In this document: positions 8,872 through 17,859 of the stretch, one piece after another | Numbering within the stretch: the stretch's first letter is position 1 | How the letters are laid out: every line of letters begins with the position of its first letter | Source: MAG-120531 sp963934855 | GTDB lineage: Bacteria > Bacteroidota > Bacteroidia > Flavobacteriales > Flavobacteriaceae | NCBI GenBank assembly: GCA_963934855.1 | Contig: CAWWAC010000006.1 | Span: 1 to 64,000, forward strand | Direction: 5' to 3' | DNA length: 64,000 nt | Made by a program: the position numbers and the translations under genes | The notes under the pieces: generated by a model | The model's database searches: none | What the model saw: the letters and a program-made list of their open reading frames with translations, nothing else | Told to the model about the DNA's origin: nothing

Positions 8872-9432
8872 ATGAGCAAGCAAGCATTAAGAGAAAAATA
8901 TACCGCACTAAGAAAAGCACTCAATGTAGCAGAAAGGCAAAACAAAAGTGAAGCCATTACAAACCAACTTTTAAGACTGCCCATCTGGAACGCCACTTAC
9001 TACAGCTTATTTTTAAGCATGGACCTGAAAAATGAAATAGACACCGAGTTTATTCTAGCCTTGCTTCAGGGGCATGACAAGGAAATATGTGTCCCAAAAA
9101 TGACACCGTCTAAAGATATGGAGCATATTTTATTGACAGACAACACCCTATTAAAAATAAGTCCTTTGGGAATTCCCGAACCTCAAAATGGATTAAAAGT
9201 GCCCACCACCCAAATTGAGGTAGTCTTTATTCCTCTTTTGGCTTTTGACCTCAAAGGCAATAGAATTGGATATGGAAAGGGTATTTATGATTGCTTTCTA
9301 AAAAAATGCAATCCAAATACGTTAAAAATTGGCTTGTCTTTTTTTAAGGCAGAGACCCATCTTATTCCCACAGAGCCACATGACATTTCATTAGATTACT
9401 GCGTAACACCAGAGCAGGTATATCACTTTTAA
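8872..9432 (+). CDS. 5-formyltetrahydrofolate cyclo-ligase
   Basis: This enzyme uses ATP to turn 5-formyltetrahydrofolate into 5,10-methenyltetrahydrofolate, returning folate to one-carbon metabolism. The 186-residue protein has the family's N-terminal basic helix (SKQALREKYTALRKAL) and the C-terminal signature VFIPLLAFDLKGNRIGYGKG, which carries the substrate and phosphate loop, followed by YDCFL. It is a single gene on the + strand between uvrC (divergent) and lspA (convergent). Its stop overlaps that of lspA by 4 bases. Confidence 0.94.
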   Translation: MSKQALREKYTALRKALNVAERQNKSEAITNQLLRLPIWNATYYSLFLSMDLKNEIDTEFILALLQGHDKEICVPKMTPSKDMEHILLTDNTLLKISPLGIPEPQNGLKVPTTQIEVVFIPLLAFDLKGNRIGYGKGIYDCFLKKCNPNTLKIGLSFFKAETHLIPTEPHDISLDYCVTPEQVYHF

Positions 9433-10046
9433 GATTCCTTTTCTGGAAAAGCTTTTTTGTTAAACACCAAAAGTAGTCCAACTCCAGTGCTAATAGCCGT
9501 GTCTGCAATATTAAACACCGGTTCAAAAAAGCGCAATGGTGCCCCTCCTAATCTAGGGACCCACTGAGGCCAAGTAGTATCTAACATAGGAAAATACAAC
9601 ATATCTACTACCTTTCCTTGTAGGAGTGATCCGTAGGGTTCATCTGAAAAAAGAGATGCTATTTGGTAGCCACTTTCATTAAAAATAATGCCGTAAAATA
9701 CAGAGTCAATAATATTACCTAGGGCACCTGCAAATATTAAAGCCAGCCCCATTTGCAAAAGTATGGGTACTTGCTTCTTTATAGAACTCAAAAACCAATA
9801 GCCGATTCCCACTATAGCAAACAACCTAAAGGTGGTGAGTATGAGTTTTCCAAGGGCGTCTGAAATAGGAAGCACATCACTTAATTTAGCACCCCAAGCA
9901 GCCCCTTCATTTTCGATAAATAGAATTTGAAACCACGAAAAAACAACCACAGACTCCCCGTATGCAAAATGTGTTTTAACATATATTTTAGTTATTTGGT
10001 CTACCAACAACAATACAAAAACTAACAACAAAGGTTTCTTAAACAT
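9429..10046 (-). CDS. lspA: Lipoprotein signal peptidase (signal peptidase II)
   Basis: A membrane aspartyl protease that cuts signal peptides of prolipoproteins. The 205 residues have four membrane segments, DQITK near the N-terminus, and the two catalytic Asp motifs NIIDS (D114) and FNIADTAIS (D182). The spacing between the two Asp is about 68 residues, against about 20 in E. coli; the extra loop (about 120-170, with GKVVDMLYFP and a Trp/Pro-rich piece) is usual in Bacteroidetes. Substrates are plentiful here (M23, cytochrome, DUF4249 lipoproteins). It is last in the ileS, dksA-like, unknown, lspA run. Confidence 0.95.
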   Translation of the reverse strand: MFKKPLLLVFVLLLVDQITKIYVKTHFAYGESVVVFSWFQILFIENEGAAWGAKLSDVLPISDALGKLILTTFRLFAIVGIGYWFLSSIKKQVPILLQMGLALIFAGALGNIIDSVFYGIIFNESGYQIASLFSDEPYGSLLQGKVVDMLYFPMLDTTWPQWVPRLGGAPLRFFEPVFNIADTAISTGVGLLLVFNKKAFPEKES

Positions 10047-10090
10047 AATTTATTCTTGAGTGGCTAAAATAAACATAATTATACAATTGG

Positions 10091-10717
10091 TCATGGGCGT
10101 TGTTTAGTCACTTTAATATGACCACTTACGGAATGTAACACAATAACAGACTTGCCTATTGGAATAGACTCCTTCTCAACTAAACCGTAGCTACTTTTTG
10201 CTGTGACAAATCCCTTTTTCTGATTTAAAAAAATAGAGCCACTCTGACTATTGACATAAACCTGCTCCCCAATATCATTAAGCGAACACATACCGTCTAC
10301 CAAACTGATATTTAGTTTTTTAAATCTCCCAGAGGCACTCACTCTTGTAGCTTCGCCAGAAACCACCACTTCTAAGTAAGAGGGTATACACATGTCTAAT
10401 GCAATAGCAAAAACTTTGTGAGCACTTAATTTATCATTTGGGATTTCATATTTGTCAGTAAAATCTGGCACCACATAAAGGGTATTCCCCTTTCTAACTA
10501 TAGAAAGCATTTGGTGGGTACTGTATTCTCCGTCCAATACGCCTCTGACCAGAAACTCCTTAGATTCTACAGAAGTAATAGATAAACTATTTATATCCTG
10601 GGCTTGAATATAAATTTGAGAAAGGGTAGGGTCATTTAAAGTTTTTGTGAGTATTTTTTGAGCAAACAAACTTTGAAGCGCCAGTATAAAAAAAAGAACG
10701 GCGCTATTAAACCTCAA
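10091..10717 (-). CDS. Secreted protein of unknown function (DUF4097/GIN-like beta repeats)
   Basis: I do not recognise this 208-residue protein with certainty. It has a signal peptide (MRFNSAVLFFILALQSLFAQ) and then only short beta-strand repeats: SITSVESKEFLVRGVLDG, LEVVVSGEATRVSASGRF, KLNISLVDGMCSLNDIG, VYVNSQSGSIFLN. The alternating pattern resembles right-handed beta-helix or GIN/DUF4097-type adhesin heads, which is inference. There is no lipobox and no obvious catalytic residues. It sits between the DksA-like gene (20 bases upstream) and lspA (44 bases downstream), all - strand, so it is probably in the same transcript. Confidence 0.7.
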   Translation of the reverse strand: MRFNSAVLFFILALQSLFAQKILTKTLNDPTLSQIYIQAQDINSLSITSVESKEFLVRGVLDGEYSTHQMLSIVRKGNTLYVVPDFTDKYEIPNDKLSAHKVFAIALDMCIPSYLEVVVSGEATRVSASGRFKKLNISLVDGMCSLNDIGEQVYVNSQSGSIFLNQKKGFVTAKSSYGLVEKESIPIGKSVIVLHSVSGHIKVTKQRP

Positions 10718-10737
10718 AATAAACTTGTTTTAAAAGA

Positions 10738-11121
10738 TTACTTTTGCATGTTTTTGGCTTCTATACTCAAGGTAGCATGTGGCACCAATTTTAAACGCTC
10801 CTTATTAATTAACTTACCAGTAACCCTACAAATTCCATAGGTCTTGTTTTCAATTCTGTTAAGGGCATTCTTCAGGTCTCTAATAAATTTTTCCTGACGG
10901 ATGGCCAGCTGAGTATTAGCCTCTTTACTCATGGTTTCTGATCCTTCCTCAAAGGCTTTAAAAGTGGGGGAAGTGTCATCTGTTCCATTGTTTCCATCAT
11001 TCATATAGGAGCTCTTTAGTAACTCTAAATGAGACTTGGCCAAAGCCATTTTATCTCCAATCAAAACCTTAAACTCTGCCAAGTCTTTGTCTGAATATCT
11101 GTTTGTTATTTCTATCTCCAT
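10738..11121 (-). CDS. TraR/DksA family regulator lacking zinc cysteines
   Basis: A DksA-like protein of 127 residues, expected to bind RNA polymerase's secondary channel. The N-terminal half is a charged coiled coil with acidic residues, and the C-terminal half aligns with the DksA zinc finger (YGICRVTGKLINKERLKLVP). Only one of the four zinc ligands is present: C98 stays, and the other three positions read T101, S119 and A122. I chose the ATG at 11121, which starts directly after the ileS stop (ends 11123), over an upstream GTG at 11151 inside ileS. Coupling to ileS translation is likely. Loss of zinc ligands is common in flavobacterial members of the family. Confidence 0.88.
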   Translation of the reverse strand: MEIEITNRYSDKDLAEFKVLIGDKMALAKSHLELLKSSYMNDGNNGTDDTSPTFKAFEEGSETMSKEANTQLAIRQEKFIRDLKNALNRIENKTYGICRVTGKLINKERLKLVPHATLSIEAKNMQK

Positions 11122-11122
11122 A

Positions 11123-14100
11123 TTAATTTTGTTTTTCAATAAATAAAACACTCTCTACCTCATCAAAGGCAATTGATAGACCTTCTGAAAGGTTCTGAAC
11201 TACTATAATTTCTGTAGCGAGAGTTTCCATTTTTATATATTCTAAATTATCTAATAAAGCAGTATCTATGAATGGGTCTTGTGTTAATTTAATAACAATT
11301 TTATCTGTCACCTCAAAACCACTATCTTTTCTTAAATTTTGTATTCTATTTACCAACTCTCTAGCAATTCCTTCCGCCTTAAGTTTAGGACTTATAGTAG
11401 CATCTAAAGCCACTGTTAACGGGCCTTCGCTCGCTACTAACCATCCCTCAATGTCTTGAGAGCTGATCACTACATCTGACAGTTCTACACAGAGTTTTTC
11501 ACCTTCTATTGAGATTTCTAAAACTCCTTTTTGCTCAATTTCGTTAATATCTTTTGCTTTTAATAACTGTATAGCTGCCGATACCAATTTCATTTTAGTG
11601 CCAAATTTTGGTCCTAAAGCTTTAAAATCTGGCTTGATTTGTTTTACTAAAACTCCAGAAGAATCGTCCATGAGTTCAATTTCCTTTACATTCACTTCTG
11701 AGAGAATAAGATGAGACACCTCATTTATATCTGCTGCTTGTATAGCTCCAGAAATAGGGATCATTATTTTTTGTAACGGCTGCCTTACCTTAATTTTCTC
11801 TTTTTGTCTAATGGAAAGCACTAAAGAACATATATTCTGAGCCAATTGCATTTTACGCTCCAAATGTGAATCAATAGCCTCTATATTTACTGCGGGGAAG
11901 TCTTCTAAATGAACACTTTCACGAACATTAGGTTCACAAACGGAAGCTAAATCTAAATACAACCTATCCATAAAAAAAGGAGCTATTGGAGCAGATAATT
12001 TTGACACAGTAAGCAAACAATTATATAGGGTCTGGTAAGCCGCTAATTTATCTGGCCCGTATTCTCCTTTCCAAAAACGCCTTCTGCACAGGCGCACATA
12101 CCAATTACTTAGATTTTCTTGTACGAAATCTGAAATAGCCCTGGCAGCTTTAGTTGGCTCATATTCTTCATAAGCCTGTTCTACTGTTAGAATTAAACTA
12201 TTTAATTCAGACAGTACCCAACGGTCAATTTCTGGCCTATCCTGCAGTGGAATTTGAGGGGCACTATTATCAAAACTATCTAAATTAGCATATAAACTAA
12301 AGAAGGAATAGGTGTTGTAAAGGGTGCCAAAAAATTTGCGTTTTACCTCTACAATCCCTTCCGTGTCAAACTTGAGATTGTCCCAAGGATTAGCGTTAGA
12401 AATCATGTACCAGCGGGTGGCGTCAGCTCCATGGGTCTCAATGGTTTCAAAAGGATCTATGGCGTTCCCCAAGCGCTTGGACATCTTTTTACCATCCTTG
12501 TCTAAAACCATTCCGTTAGAGACTACATTTTTAAAAGCCGGCCTATCAAAAACCATAGTAGCTATAGCGTGAAGGGTATAGAACCAGCCCCTTGTTTGGT
12601 CTACGCCCTCTGCAATAAAATCTGCAGGAAATCGCTCATTATTATCTATAAATTCTTTGTTTTCAAATGGATAATGCCACTGGGCATAAGGCATAGAACC
12701 AGAGTCAAACCAAACGTCTATAAGGTCTGCCTCCCTGTACATGGCTTGGCCACTTGCCGATACTAGTACTACCTGGTCTACAATATTCTTATGTAAATCT
12801 ATCTTCTCATAATTGCTCTCAGAGAGGTCTCCTACCACAAAATCTTCAAAAATATCTCGTTCCATCACGCCTGAAGCAACGGCTGCTGCCATGGCTTCTT
12901 TTAATTCTGCAACAGAGCCTATCATCACTTCTTCTTTACCATCTGCGGTACGCCAAATAGGCAATGGAATTCCCCAGTAACGAGATCTAGAGAGGTTCCA
13001 GTCATTGGCATTGGCCAACCAGTTTCCAAATCTGCCTTCTCCCGTGGCTTTTGGCTTCCAATTTATTTCATGATTTAAAGCTACCATACGGTCCTTTACA
13101 TCGGTCACTTTTATAAACCAAGAATCTAACGGATAGTATAAAATAGGCTTATCTGTTCTCCAACAATGGGGGTAAGAGTGCACGTATTTCTCTACCTTAA
13201 AGGCTTTGTTTTCTTCTTTTAGAGTAATGGCTATTTCTACGTCTACAGAACGCTCTGGTGCTTCTCCTTCTGGGTAGTACTCATTTTTTACATACTTTCC
13301 TGCAAAAGACCCTAGCTCAGGTCTGAATTTTCCTTGTAAATCTACTAAGGGAACCAGATTGCCGTGGGTGTCTAGCACTAACATGGCTGGAATTTCTGGG
13401 TTGGCTTGTTTGGCTACCAAGGCGTCATCTGCCCCAAAGGTAGGGGCGGTATGCACAATTCCTGTCCCATCTTCTGTGGTTACGAAATCTCCTGCAATGA
13501 CCCTAAAGGCATTTTGGGGATTGTCATGGGGAAGCACCCCTTTAATGAGTTGTTCATATTGGATTCCTACCAATTCAGATCCTTTTACTGAAGGGCCCAC
13601 TAAATAAGGGATGTGTTTGTCTTCTTGGCTGTAAAGGGCCAATGCTTCTTTACTCTCTATCAATTGGTACTTTCCGGAAAACTGCTTCCCTACAAGGGCC
13701 TTAGCTAAAACTACGTTTATGGGCTCAAAGGTGTATTGGTTGTAAGTGCTCACCAGCACGTATTCAATCTTTGGTCCAACTGTTAGGGCCGTGTTACTTG
13801 GTAAAGTCCAAGGAGTTGTGGTCCATGCTAAAAAATATACGGGGAATTCTAAGCCTTGGAAAACTATTGGTAAGCGCTCTGGTAATGACTTAAACTGAGC
13901 GGTAACGGTGGTATCTGTAACGTCTTGGTAAGTACCTGGCTGGTTAAGTTCGTGAGAGCTAAGACCCGTGCCTGCTTTTGGTGAATAGGGCTGAATAGTA
14001 TAGCCTTTATAAATAAGCCCTTTGTTGTATATTTCTTTTAAAAGCCACCAAACAGACTCCATGTATTTTGGATGATAGGTAATATATGGGTCTTCCATGT

Positions 14101-14527
14101 CTACCCAATAGCCTACCTTATCTGTCATGTCATTCCAAACATCTGTATAGCGCATAACAGCCTCTCTACAAGCCTTGTTGTAATCTGCTACAGATATTTT
14201 AGTTCCAATATCTTCTTTGGTTATCCCTAAGGCTTTTTCCACTCCTAGCTCTATAGGCAAGCCATGGGTATCCCAACCCGCTTTCCTTTTTACCTGAAAA
14301 CCTTTCATGGTTTTATACCTAGGAAAAATATCTTTAATAGTCCTAGCCATGGCGTGGTGAATGCCAGGCATTCCGTTGGCAGAAGGTGGTCCTTCATAAA
14401 AAACATAGGCCGGTTTCCCTGCTTTCTGGTCTACACTCTTTTTAAATACATCTTTGTCTTTCCACTCTTTTAAAATAGAGGTAGAAATTCCAGGTAAATC
14501 TAACCCCTTATATTCTGCAAACTTCAT
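11123..14527 (-). CDS. ileS: Isoleucine--tRNA ligase
   Basis: A class I aminoacyl-tRNA synthetase that charges tRNA-Ile. The 1134-residue length fits the long Bacteroidetes form. Motifs: the HIGH-type GIHHAM at about residue 56, the CP1 editing region (AWTTTPWTLPSNTALTVGP), the KMSKS-type KMSKRLGN, and a C-terminal tRNA-binding extension. It is followed with a 1-base gap by the DksA-like gene, so the two are probably translated in coupling. A TonB receptor gene lies 136 bases upstream on the same strand without a clear terminator between. Confidence 0.97.
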   Translation of the reverse strand: MKFAEYKGLDLPGISTSILKEWKDKDVFKKSVDQKAGKPAYVFYEGPPSANGMPGIHHAMARTIKDIFPRYKTMKGFQVKRKAGWDTHGLPIELGVEKALGITKEDIGTKISVADYNKACREAVMRYTDVWNDMTDKVGYWVDMEDPYITYHPKYMESVWWLLKEIYNKGLIYKGYTIQPYSPKAGTGLSSHELNQPGTYQDVTDTTVTAQFKSLPERLPIVFQGLEFPVYFLAWTTTPWTLPSNTALTVGPKIEYVLVSTYNQYTFEPINVVLAKALVGKQFSGKYQLIESKEALALYSQEDKHIPYLVGPSVKGSELVGIQYEQLIKGVLPHDNPQNAFRVIAGDFVTTEDGTGIVHTAPTFGADDALVAKQANPEIPAMLVLDTHGNLVPLVDLQGKFRPELGSFAGKYVKNEYYPEGEAPERSVDVEIAITLKEENKAFKVEKYVHSYPHCWRTDKPILYYPLDSWFIKVTDVKDRMVALNHEINWKPKATGEGRFGNWLANANDWNLSRSRYWGIPLPIWRTADGKEEVMIGSVAELKEAMAAAVASGVMERDIFEDFVVGDLSESNYEKIDLHKNIVDQVVLVSASGQAMYREADLIDVWFDSGSMPYAQWHYPFENKEFIDNNERFPADFIAEGVDQTRGWFYTLHAIATMVFDRPAFKNVVSNGMVLDKDGKKMSKRLGNAIDPFETIETHGADATRWYMISNANPWDNLKFDTEGIVEVKRKFFGTLYNTYSFFSLYANLDSFDNSAPQIPLQDRPEIDRWVLSELNSLILTVEQAYEEYEPTKAARAISDFVQENLSNWYVRLCRRRFWKGEYGPDKLAAYQTLYNCLLTVSKLSAPIAPFFMDRLYLDLASVCEPNVRESVHLEDFPAVNIEAIDSHLERKMQLAQNICSLVLSIRQKEKIKVRQPLQKIMIPISGAIQAADINEVSHLILSEVNVKEIELMDDSSGVLVKQIKPDFKALGPKFGTKMKLVSAAIQLLKAKDINEIEQKGVLEISIEGEKLCVELSDVVISSQDIEGWLVASEGPLTVALDATISPKLKAEGIARELVNRIQNLRKDSGFEVTDKIVIKLTQDPFIDTALLDNLEYIKMETLATEIIVVQNLSEGLSIAFDEVESVLFIEKQN

Positions 14528-14560
14528 AGTATTAAGGTCTTGTGTGCGGTATTAAAGGCG

Positions 14561-14568
14561 CAAAATTA
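14561..14568 (-). promoter_or_regulatory. Possible ileS -7 element
   Basis: TAATTTTG on the - strand fits TAnnTTTG, 33 bases before the ileS ATG. I see no matching TTG at the right distance upstream, so support is limited. Confidence 0.3.
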
Positions 14569-14663
14569 AGCATTTAGAACGAAACCGCCTTCATTTTACA
14601 AGCTAGGAATAAAATTCTATAAATGAGTTTGTTTTTTTCAGGGCAGCCGGGTACAAAAAGTCT

Positions 14664-17087
14664 TTAAAACTGATAGCTAGCACCAAGAATTAAGTTACTC
14701 CCTGGTGCGCTAATTCCAGAAGAGTACATTCTATAAAGCGTATTGCCCATATTTTCCCATGCCACATAGGTAGTAATGGCATTGGAAAGGGTGTATTGAG
14801 ATCTAAAATTTAAGGTGTCCCATGCTGGGCTGTAAGGCTTGTCATTTTTGTCTAAGGCGTATATATAAGCTTTGGACTGCTCTGAGGGGGGCAGCATGTC
14901 TGCACTAATTTCACTGTTAAACTGATAAGTAAAACTGGCCTTAAACCTAGAATTCTTATAAGTGAACTGAACATCACCAAAAGCTGGAGACACATGTCTT
15001 CCCCTTACAATATTCCCATTCTCTTCTTCTTCTTCTCCTCTTACCAAGCTGTAATTTGCAGCAAAAGAAAGGAATGGACTTATAAAGTAATCTAAGCTCA
15101 ATTCCCAGCCATAAACAAATGCTTTTGCAGCGTTTTGCATGGCTTGAACATTAGTTGTACTGCCCTGAAAGCGAATCTCTCTTTGGCCGTTAAAAGAAAA
15201 ATCTCTTCTCACAATAGCCTCATTTAAATGGGTGTAATAGGCGGCTGTTCTCAAAACTATTTTATCTGAGAAATTTTTCTTAATTCCTATTTCTGTCCCA
15301 TAGGCATACTCTGGTTTTAAGTTGGGGTTTGGCACCACTATAGAACCTGGCTCAGATTCAAAAACCTTTCCAATATCATCTATATTAGGGGCTCTAAACC
15401 CCGTAGTAGCATTCCAACTAAAATGTAAGTCTTCCGCAGCTAACCAGCTAAGCCCAAAACTCCCAGTAAAAGCTCCTGTATTTAAAGTCGCTTTTTTAAA
15501 AGGAAAATCAAAAAATTGATTGTCAAAGGCAGCATCTATCCAGACATGACTGTAGCGCAACCCCCCTAAAAATCTCAAAGTCTCACTCCTCTCATAAGTG
15601 CTGTTTAAATATAACGCTGCGGTGGCCCAAGTAGATTGGTCTGGATACCTAGAGGCTGTCTGAAACATATCTTGAGTAACTATGTTGGTTTTTATTCCTT
15701 GTGAACCTACTAGATTTCCAATAAAATCTACCCCATAAAACAGCCTAAAAGACGCTTTTTTACGCTGTTCAAAATCTAGATTAAAAGATAAGGCATCTAA
15801 AGATTCTTCAGTTTCGTATAAGCTGGTTTCTCCAAAATTCCTGTCGTTGCGGCTCTCACCAAACTTCTGATACGCTGCAGTGAATTTTAGCCCTTCATAA
15901 AAGCTGTTTTCAGGATTATGAGTCATTTGAAAATTAGTCATCAGCCATTTCTGAGGACCGTAATTCCAAACGGCAGACCTGAGGCCTTTCTCATCTTTAG
16001 AAGGCCTTATTAAACGGTCATACCTTGCGTAATCTGATGTTTCTGAGTAATATACCCCTAGACTGTAGTGAAGAAAAATACTTGGCTTAAATATCACTTT
16101 CTGCAACACATTAATTTGATTGTATGCAGTGGGGTTTTGAATGCGATTGTCTGGGTTCAAAACTAACTTATCTTGGCCTGCCTCTGTCTGAACATATTGG
16201 AGCCTTAAGTAGTCTGAAGGCCCTCTTTTCCCCATCTTTAAATCTGAAAAATCATTGTATGAAATAGAACTTAAAAGGCCCCATTTACTCCCTGAAAAAC
16301 TCATATCTATATGGGTGGTGTTTTCCTGATTGGCAGAGGAGTACCTATATTGAGCGTTTCCTGAGAGCGCTGGGACTCCTTCTTTAGAAAGCTGTGGAGT
16401 CTTGGTGTAATAATGAATCACCCCACCTAAAGCGTCGCTACCATAAATAACAGATCCAGACCCAAAAATAATTTCTGTATTTTTTATAGTAAAAGGGTCT
16501 ACAGAAATGCTATTTTGTAGGTTTCCGCCTCTAAAAATAGCGTTGTTCATTCTTACGCCATCTACAGAAAGAAGTAATCTGTTGGCAGAAAAACCTCTAA
16601 TCATTGGGCTTCCTCCGCCTAGCTGGCTTTTTTGAACATAAACCTTTCCGCTCTGTTGCAGTAAATCTGCAGCCGTTTGGGGTTGATTAAAGGCAATATT
16701 CTGTGCGCTTACTCCAATAATTTTCTGAGGCACTTCATTGCGCTGCTGTTCCCATTTAGAAATAGACATGACCACCTCATCTAACTCAAAAGCATTTCTT
16801 TGAAGGTAAACCACTCTTCCTCTCTGTACCCATTGAATTTTAGAAATTTTATAATCAATATAGGAAGGGTGCTTAATAAAAAGGGATCCTTTTTCCAAAA
16901 AGGTCCCTAAAGAACACTTTCCTTCCAGATTTGTGTAAACAATAAAAGATTGATCTTTATTAGAGATGGTAGCCCCAACAAGAGGCTCCTTAGTCTCTGC
17001 GTCAAATATAAAAACATCTTGTGCTAAGCCTGAAAAAGAAATGCACCACACAAAAAAGCACATGGTTAAATTAAGAAAAAACTTCAT
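14664..17087 (-). CDS. TonB-dependent receptor (plug and barrel, carboxypeptidase-like N-terminal domain)
   Basis: An 807-residue outer-membrane receptor for an unknown ligand. The ATG at 17087 begins a signal peptide (MKFFLNLTMCFFVWCISF...). Next come a short carboxypeptidase-regulatory-like domain (DAETKEPLVGATI), a plug domain (NRLLLSVDGVRMNNAIFRGG, FGSGSVIYGSDALGGVIHYY) and a 22-strand-type barrel with the conserved TGFRAPNIDDI and NPNLKPEYAYGTEIG; it ends in Phe. The BtuB/FepA-like plug suggests a siderophore, haem or cofactor, but this is inference. A longer in-frame ATG at 17123 would put 12 residues before the signal. Its start overlaps the 3' end of recO by 17 bases. Confidence 0.92.
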   Translation of the reverse strand: MKFFLNLTMCFFVWCISFSGLAQDVFIFDAETKEPLVGATISNKDQSFIVYTNLEGKCSLGTFLEKGSLFIKHPSYIDYKISKIQWVQRGRVVYLQRNAFELDEVVMSISKWEQQRNEVPQKIIGVSAQNIAFNQPQTAADLLQQSGKVYVQKSQLGGGSPMIRGFSANRLLLSVDGVRMNNAIFRGGNLQNSISVDPFTIKNTEIIFGSGSVIYGSDALGGVIHYYTKTPQLSKEGVPALSGNAQYRYSSANQENTTHIDMSFSGSKWGLLSSISYNDFSDLKMGKRGPSDYLRLQYVQTEAGQDKLVLNPDNRIQNPTAYNQINVLQKVIFKPSIFLHYSLGVYYSETSDYARYDRLIRPSKDEKGLRSAVWNYGPQKWLMTNFQMTHNPENSFYEGLKFTAAYQKFGESRNDRNFGETSLYETEESLDALSFNLDFEQRKKASFRLFYGVDFIGNLVGSQGIKTNIVTQDMFQTASRYPDQSTWATAALYLNSTYERSETLRFLGGLRYSHVWIDAAFDNQFFDFPFKKATLNTGAFTGSFGLSWLAAEDLHFSWNATTGFRAPNIDDIGKVFESEPGSIVVPNPNLKPEYAYGTEIGIKKNFSDKIVLRTAAYYTHLNEAIVRRDFSFNGQREIRFQGSTTNVQAMQNAAKAFVYGWELSLDYFISPFLSFAANYSLVRGEEEEENGNIVRGRHVSPAFGDVQFTYKNSRFKASFTYQFNSEISADMLPPSEQSKAYIYALDKNDKPYSPAWDTLNFRSQYTLSNAITTYVAWENMGNTLYRMYSSGISAPGSNLILGASYQF

Positions 17088-17790
17088 TGAGAATATGAAT
17101 TGATTTAGGTGTTCTAAAGCCATCTAAATGGTGCTTGTAATAAATCATTAAATACTTTAATAACTCGCGCCTAATTTGTTGTGACATTTTAACATCAGAT
17201 AATGTATCAAAATTGATGCCTAATATAGATTTAAAATAAGAAATTTCAGGCTCTTGAATACAGGGGTGTAGAGAAAGCCGGTCTACAAAGGCGCCTTCTA
17301 CTAAATCAAAATAAGGGGCATCTTTTTGATCTTCAGAAGGATAAAAACCAAAATACCTGCTAATAGTCACCAAAAAAAACAAATGAAAATTAGCTGTTTT
17401 TTCATGAGTGTCTAACCATTGTAGAGCCAATTCTATAAATGAGAATAAAGGCTCATTTTCTGCCTCTTCCTGAATAGCGTTAGTTAAAAATTCTGCTAAA
17501 AACAAAACCATAGCATTCTTAGCCATATCAAAATGTATGGTTTGGTAAGGAAAAAAAATTCTAGCTTCAGAAATCCGCTCTAAACCTCCCTTTTCTTTAT
17601 GTTGGGCAATAATTTCTAATTGAGTAAGCGGCATAAAATGTGCCTTATTTAGCTTGCCTCTTTTCTGGCTTAAAATCCCTTGTAACAAATAGGATTTAAT
17701 ACCACTAGAGGCCGTGAACGCCTTTACTATTAAACTAGAGTCTCCGTATTTAATAGCCCTTAAGACAATTGCTTTAGTTGTTTGTTGCAT
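17071..17790 (-). CDS. recO: DNA repair protein RecO
   Basis: RecO works with RecR to load RecA on SSB-coated DNA. The 239-residue protein has the N-terminal OB-fold start (TKAIVLRAIKYGDSSLIVKA, FTASSGIKSYLLQG) and a helical C-terminal half (FLLVTISRYFGFYP-like region HLFFLVTISRYFGFYPSED). The zinc-binding cysteines of some RecO proteins are not visible, as is usual in Bacteroidetes. The gene end overlaps the start of the TonB receptor gene, which suggests co-transcription. Confidence 0.93.
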   Translation of the reverse strand: MQQTTKAIVLRAIKYGDSSLIVKAFTASSGIKSYLLQGILSQKRGKLNKAHFMPLTQLEIIAQHKEKGGLERISEARIFFPYQTIHFDMAKNAMVLFLAEFLTNAIQEEAENEPLFSFIELALQWLDTHEKTANFHLFFLVTISRYFGFYPSEDQKDAPYFDLVEGAFVDRLSLHPCIQEPEISYFKSILGINFDTLSDVKMSQQIRRELLKYLMIYYKHHLDGFRTPKSIHILNEVFS

Positions 17791-17803
17791 GGGTGTAAAA
17801 ATA

Positions 17804-17841
17804 AAAAAAGCCTTTACTCTTAAAAGAGAAAAGGCTTTTTT
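17804..17841 (-). terminator. Intrinsic terminator after gdhA
   Basis: Arms 17804-17820 and 17825-17841 pair over 17 positions with one mismatch (AAAAAAGCCTTT against AAAGGCTTTTTT in the centre) and a 4-base loop. The T run works on the - strand, 19 bases after the gdhA stop codon. It separates gdhA from recO. Confidence 0.75.
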
Positions 17842-17859
17842 AAGTACAGTAAAAATAGA

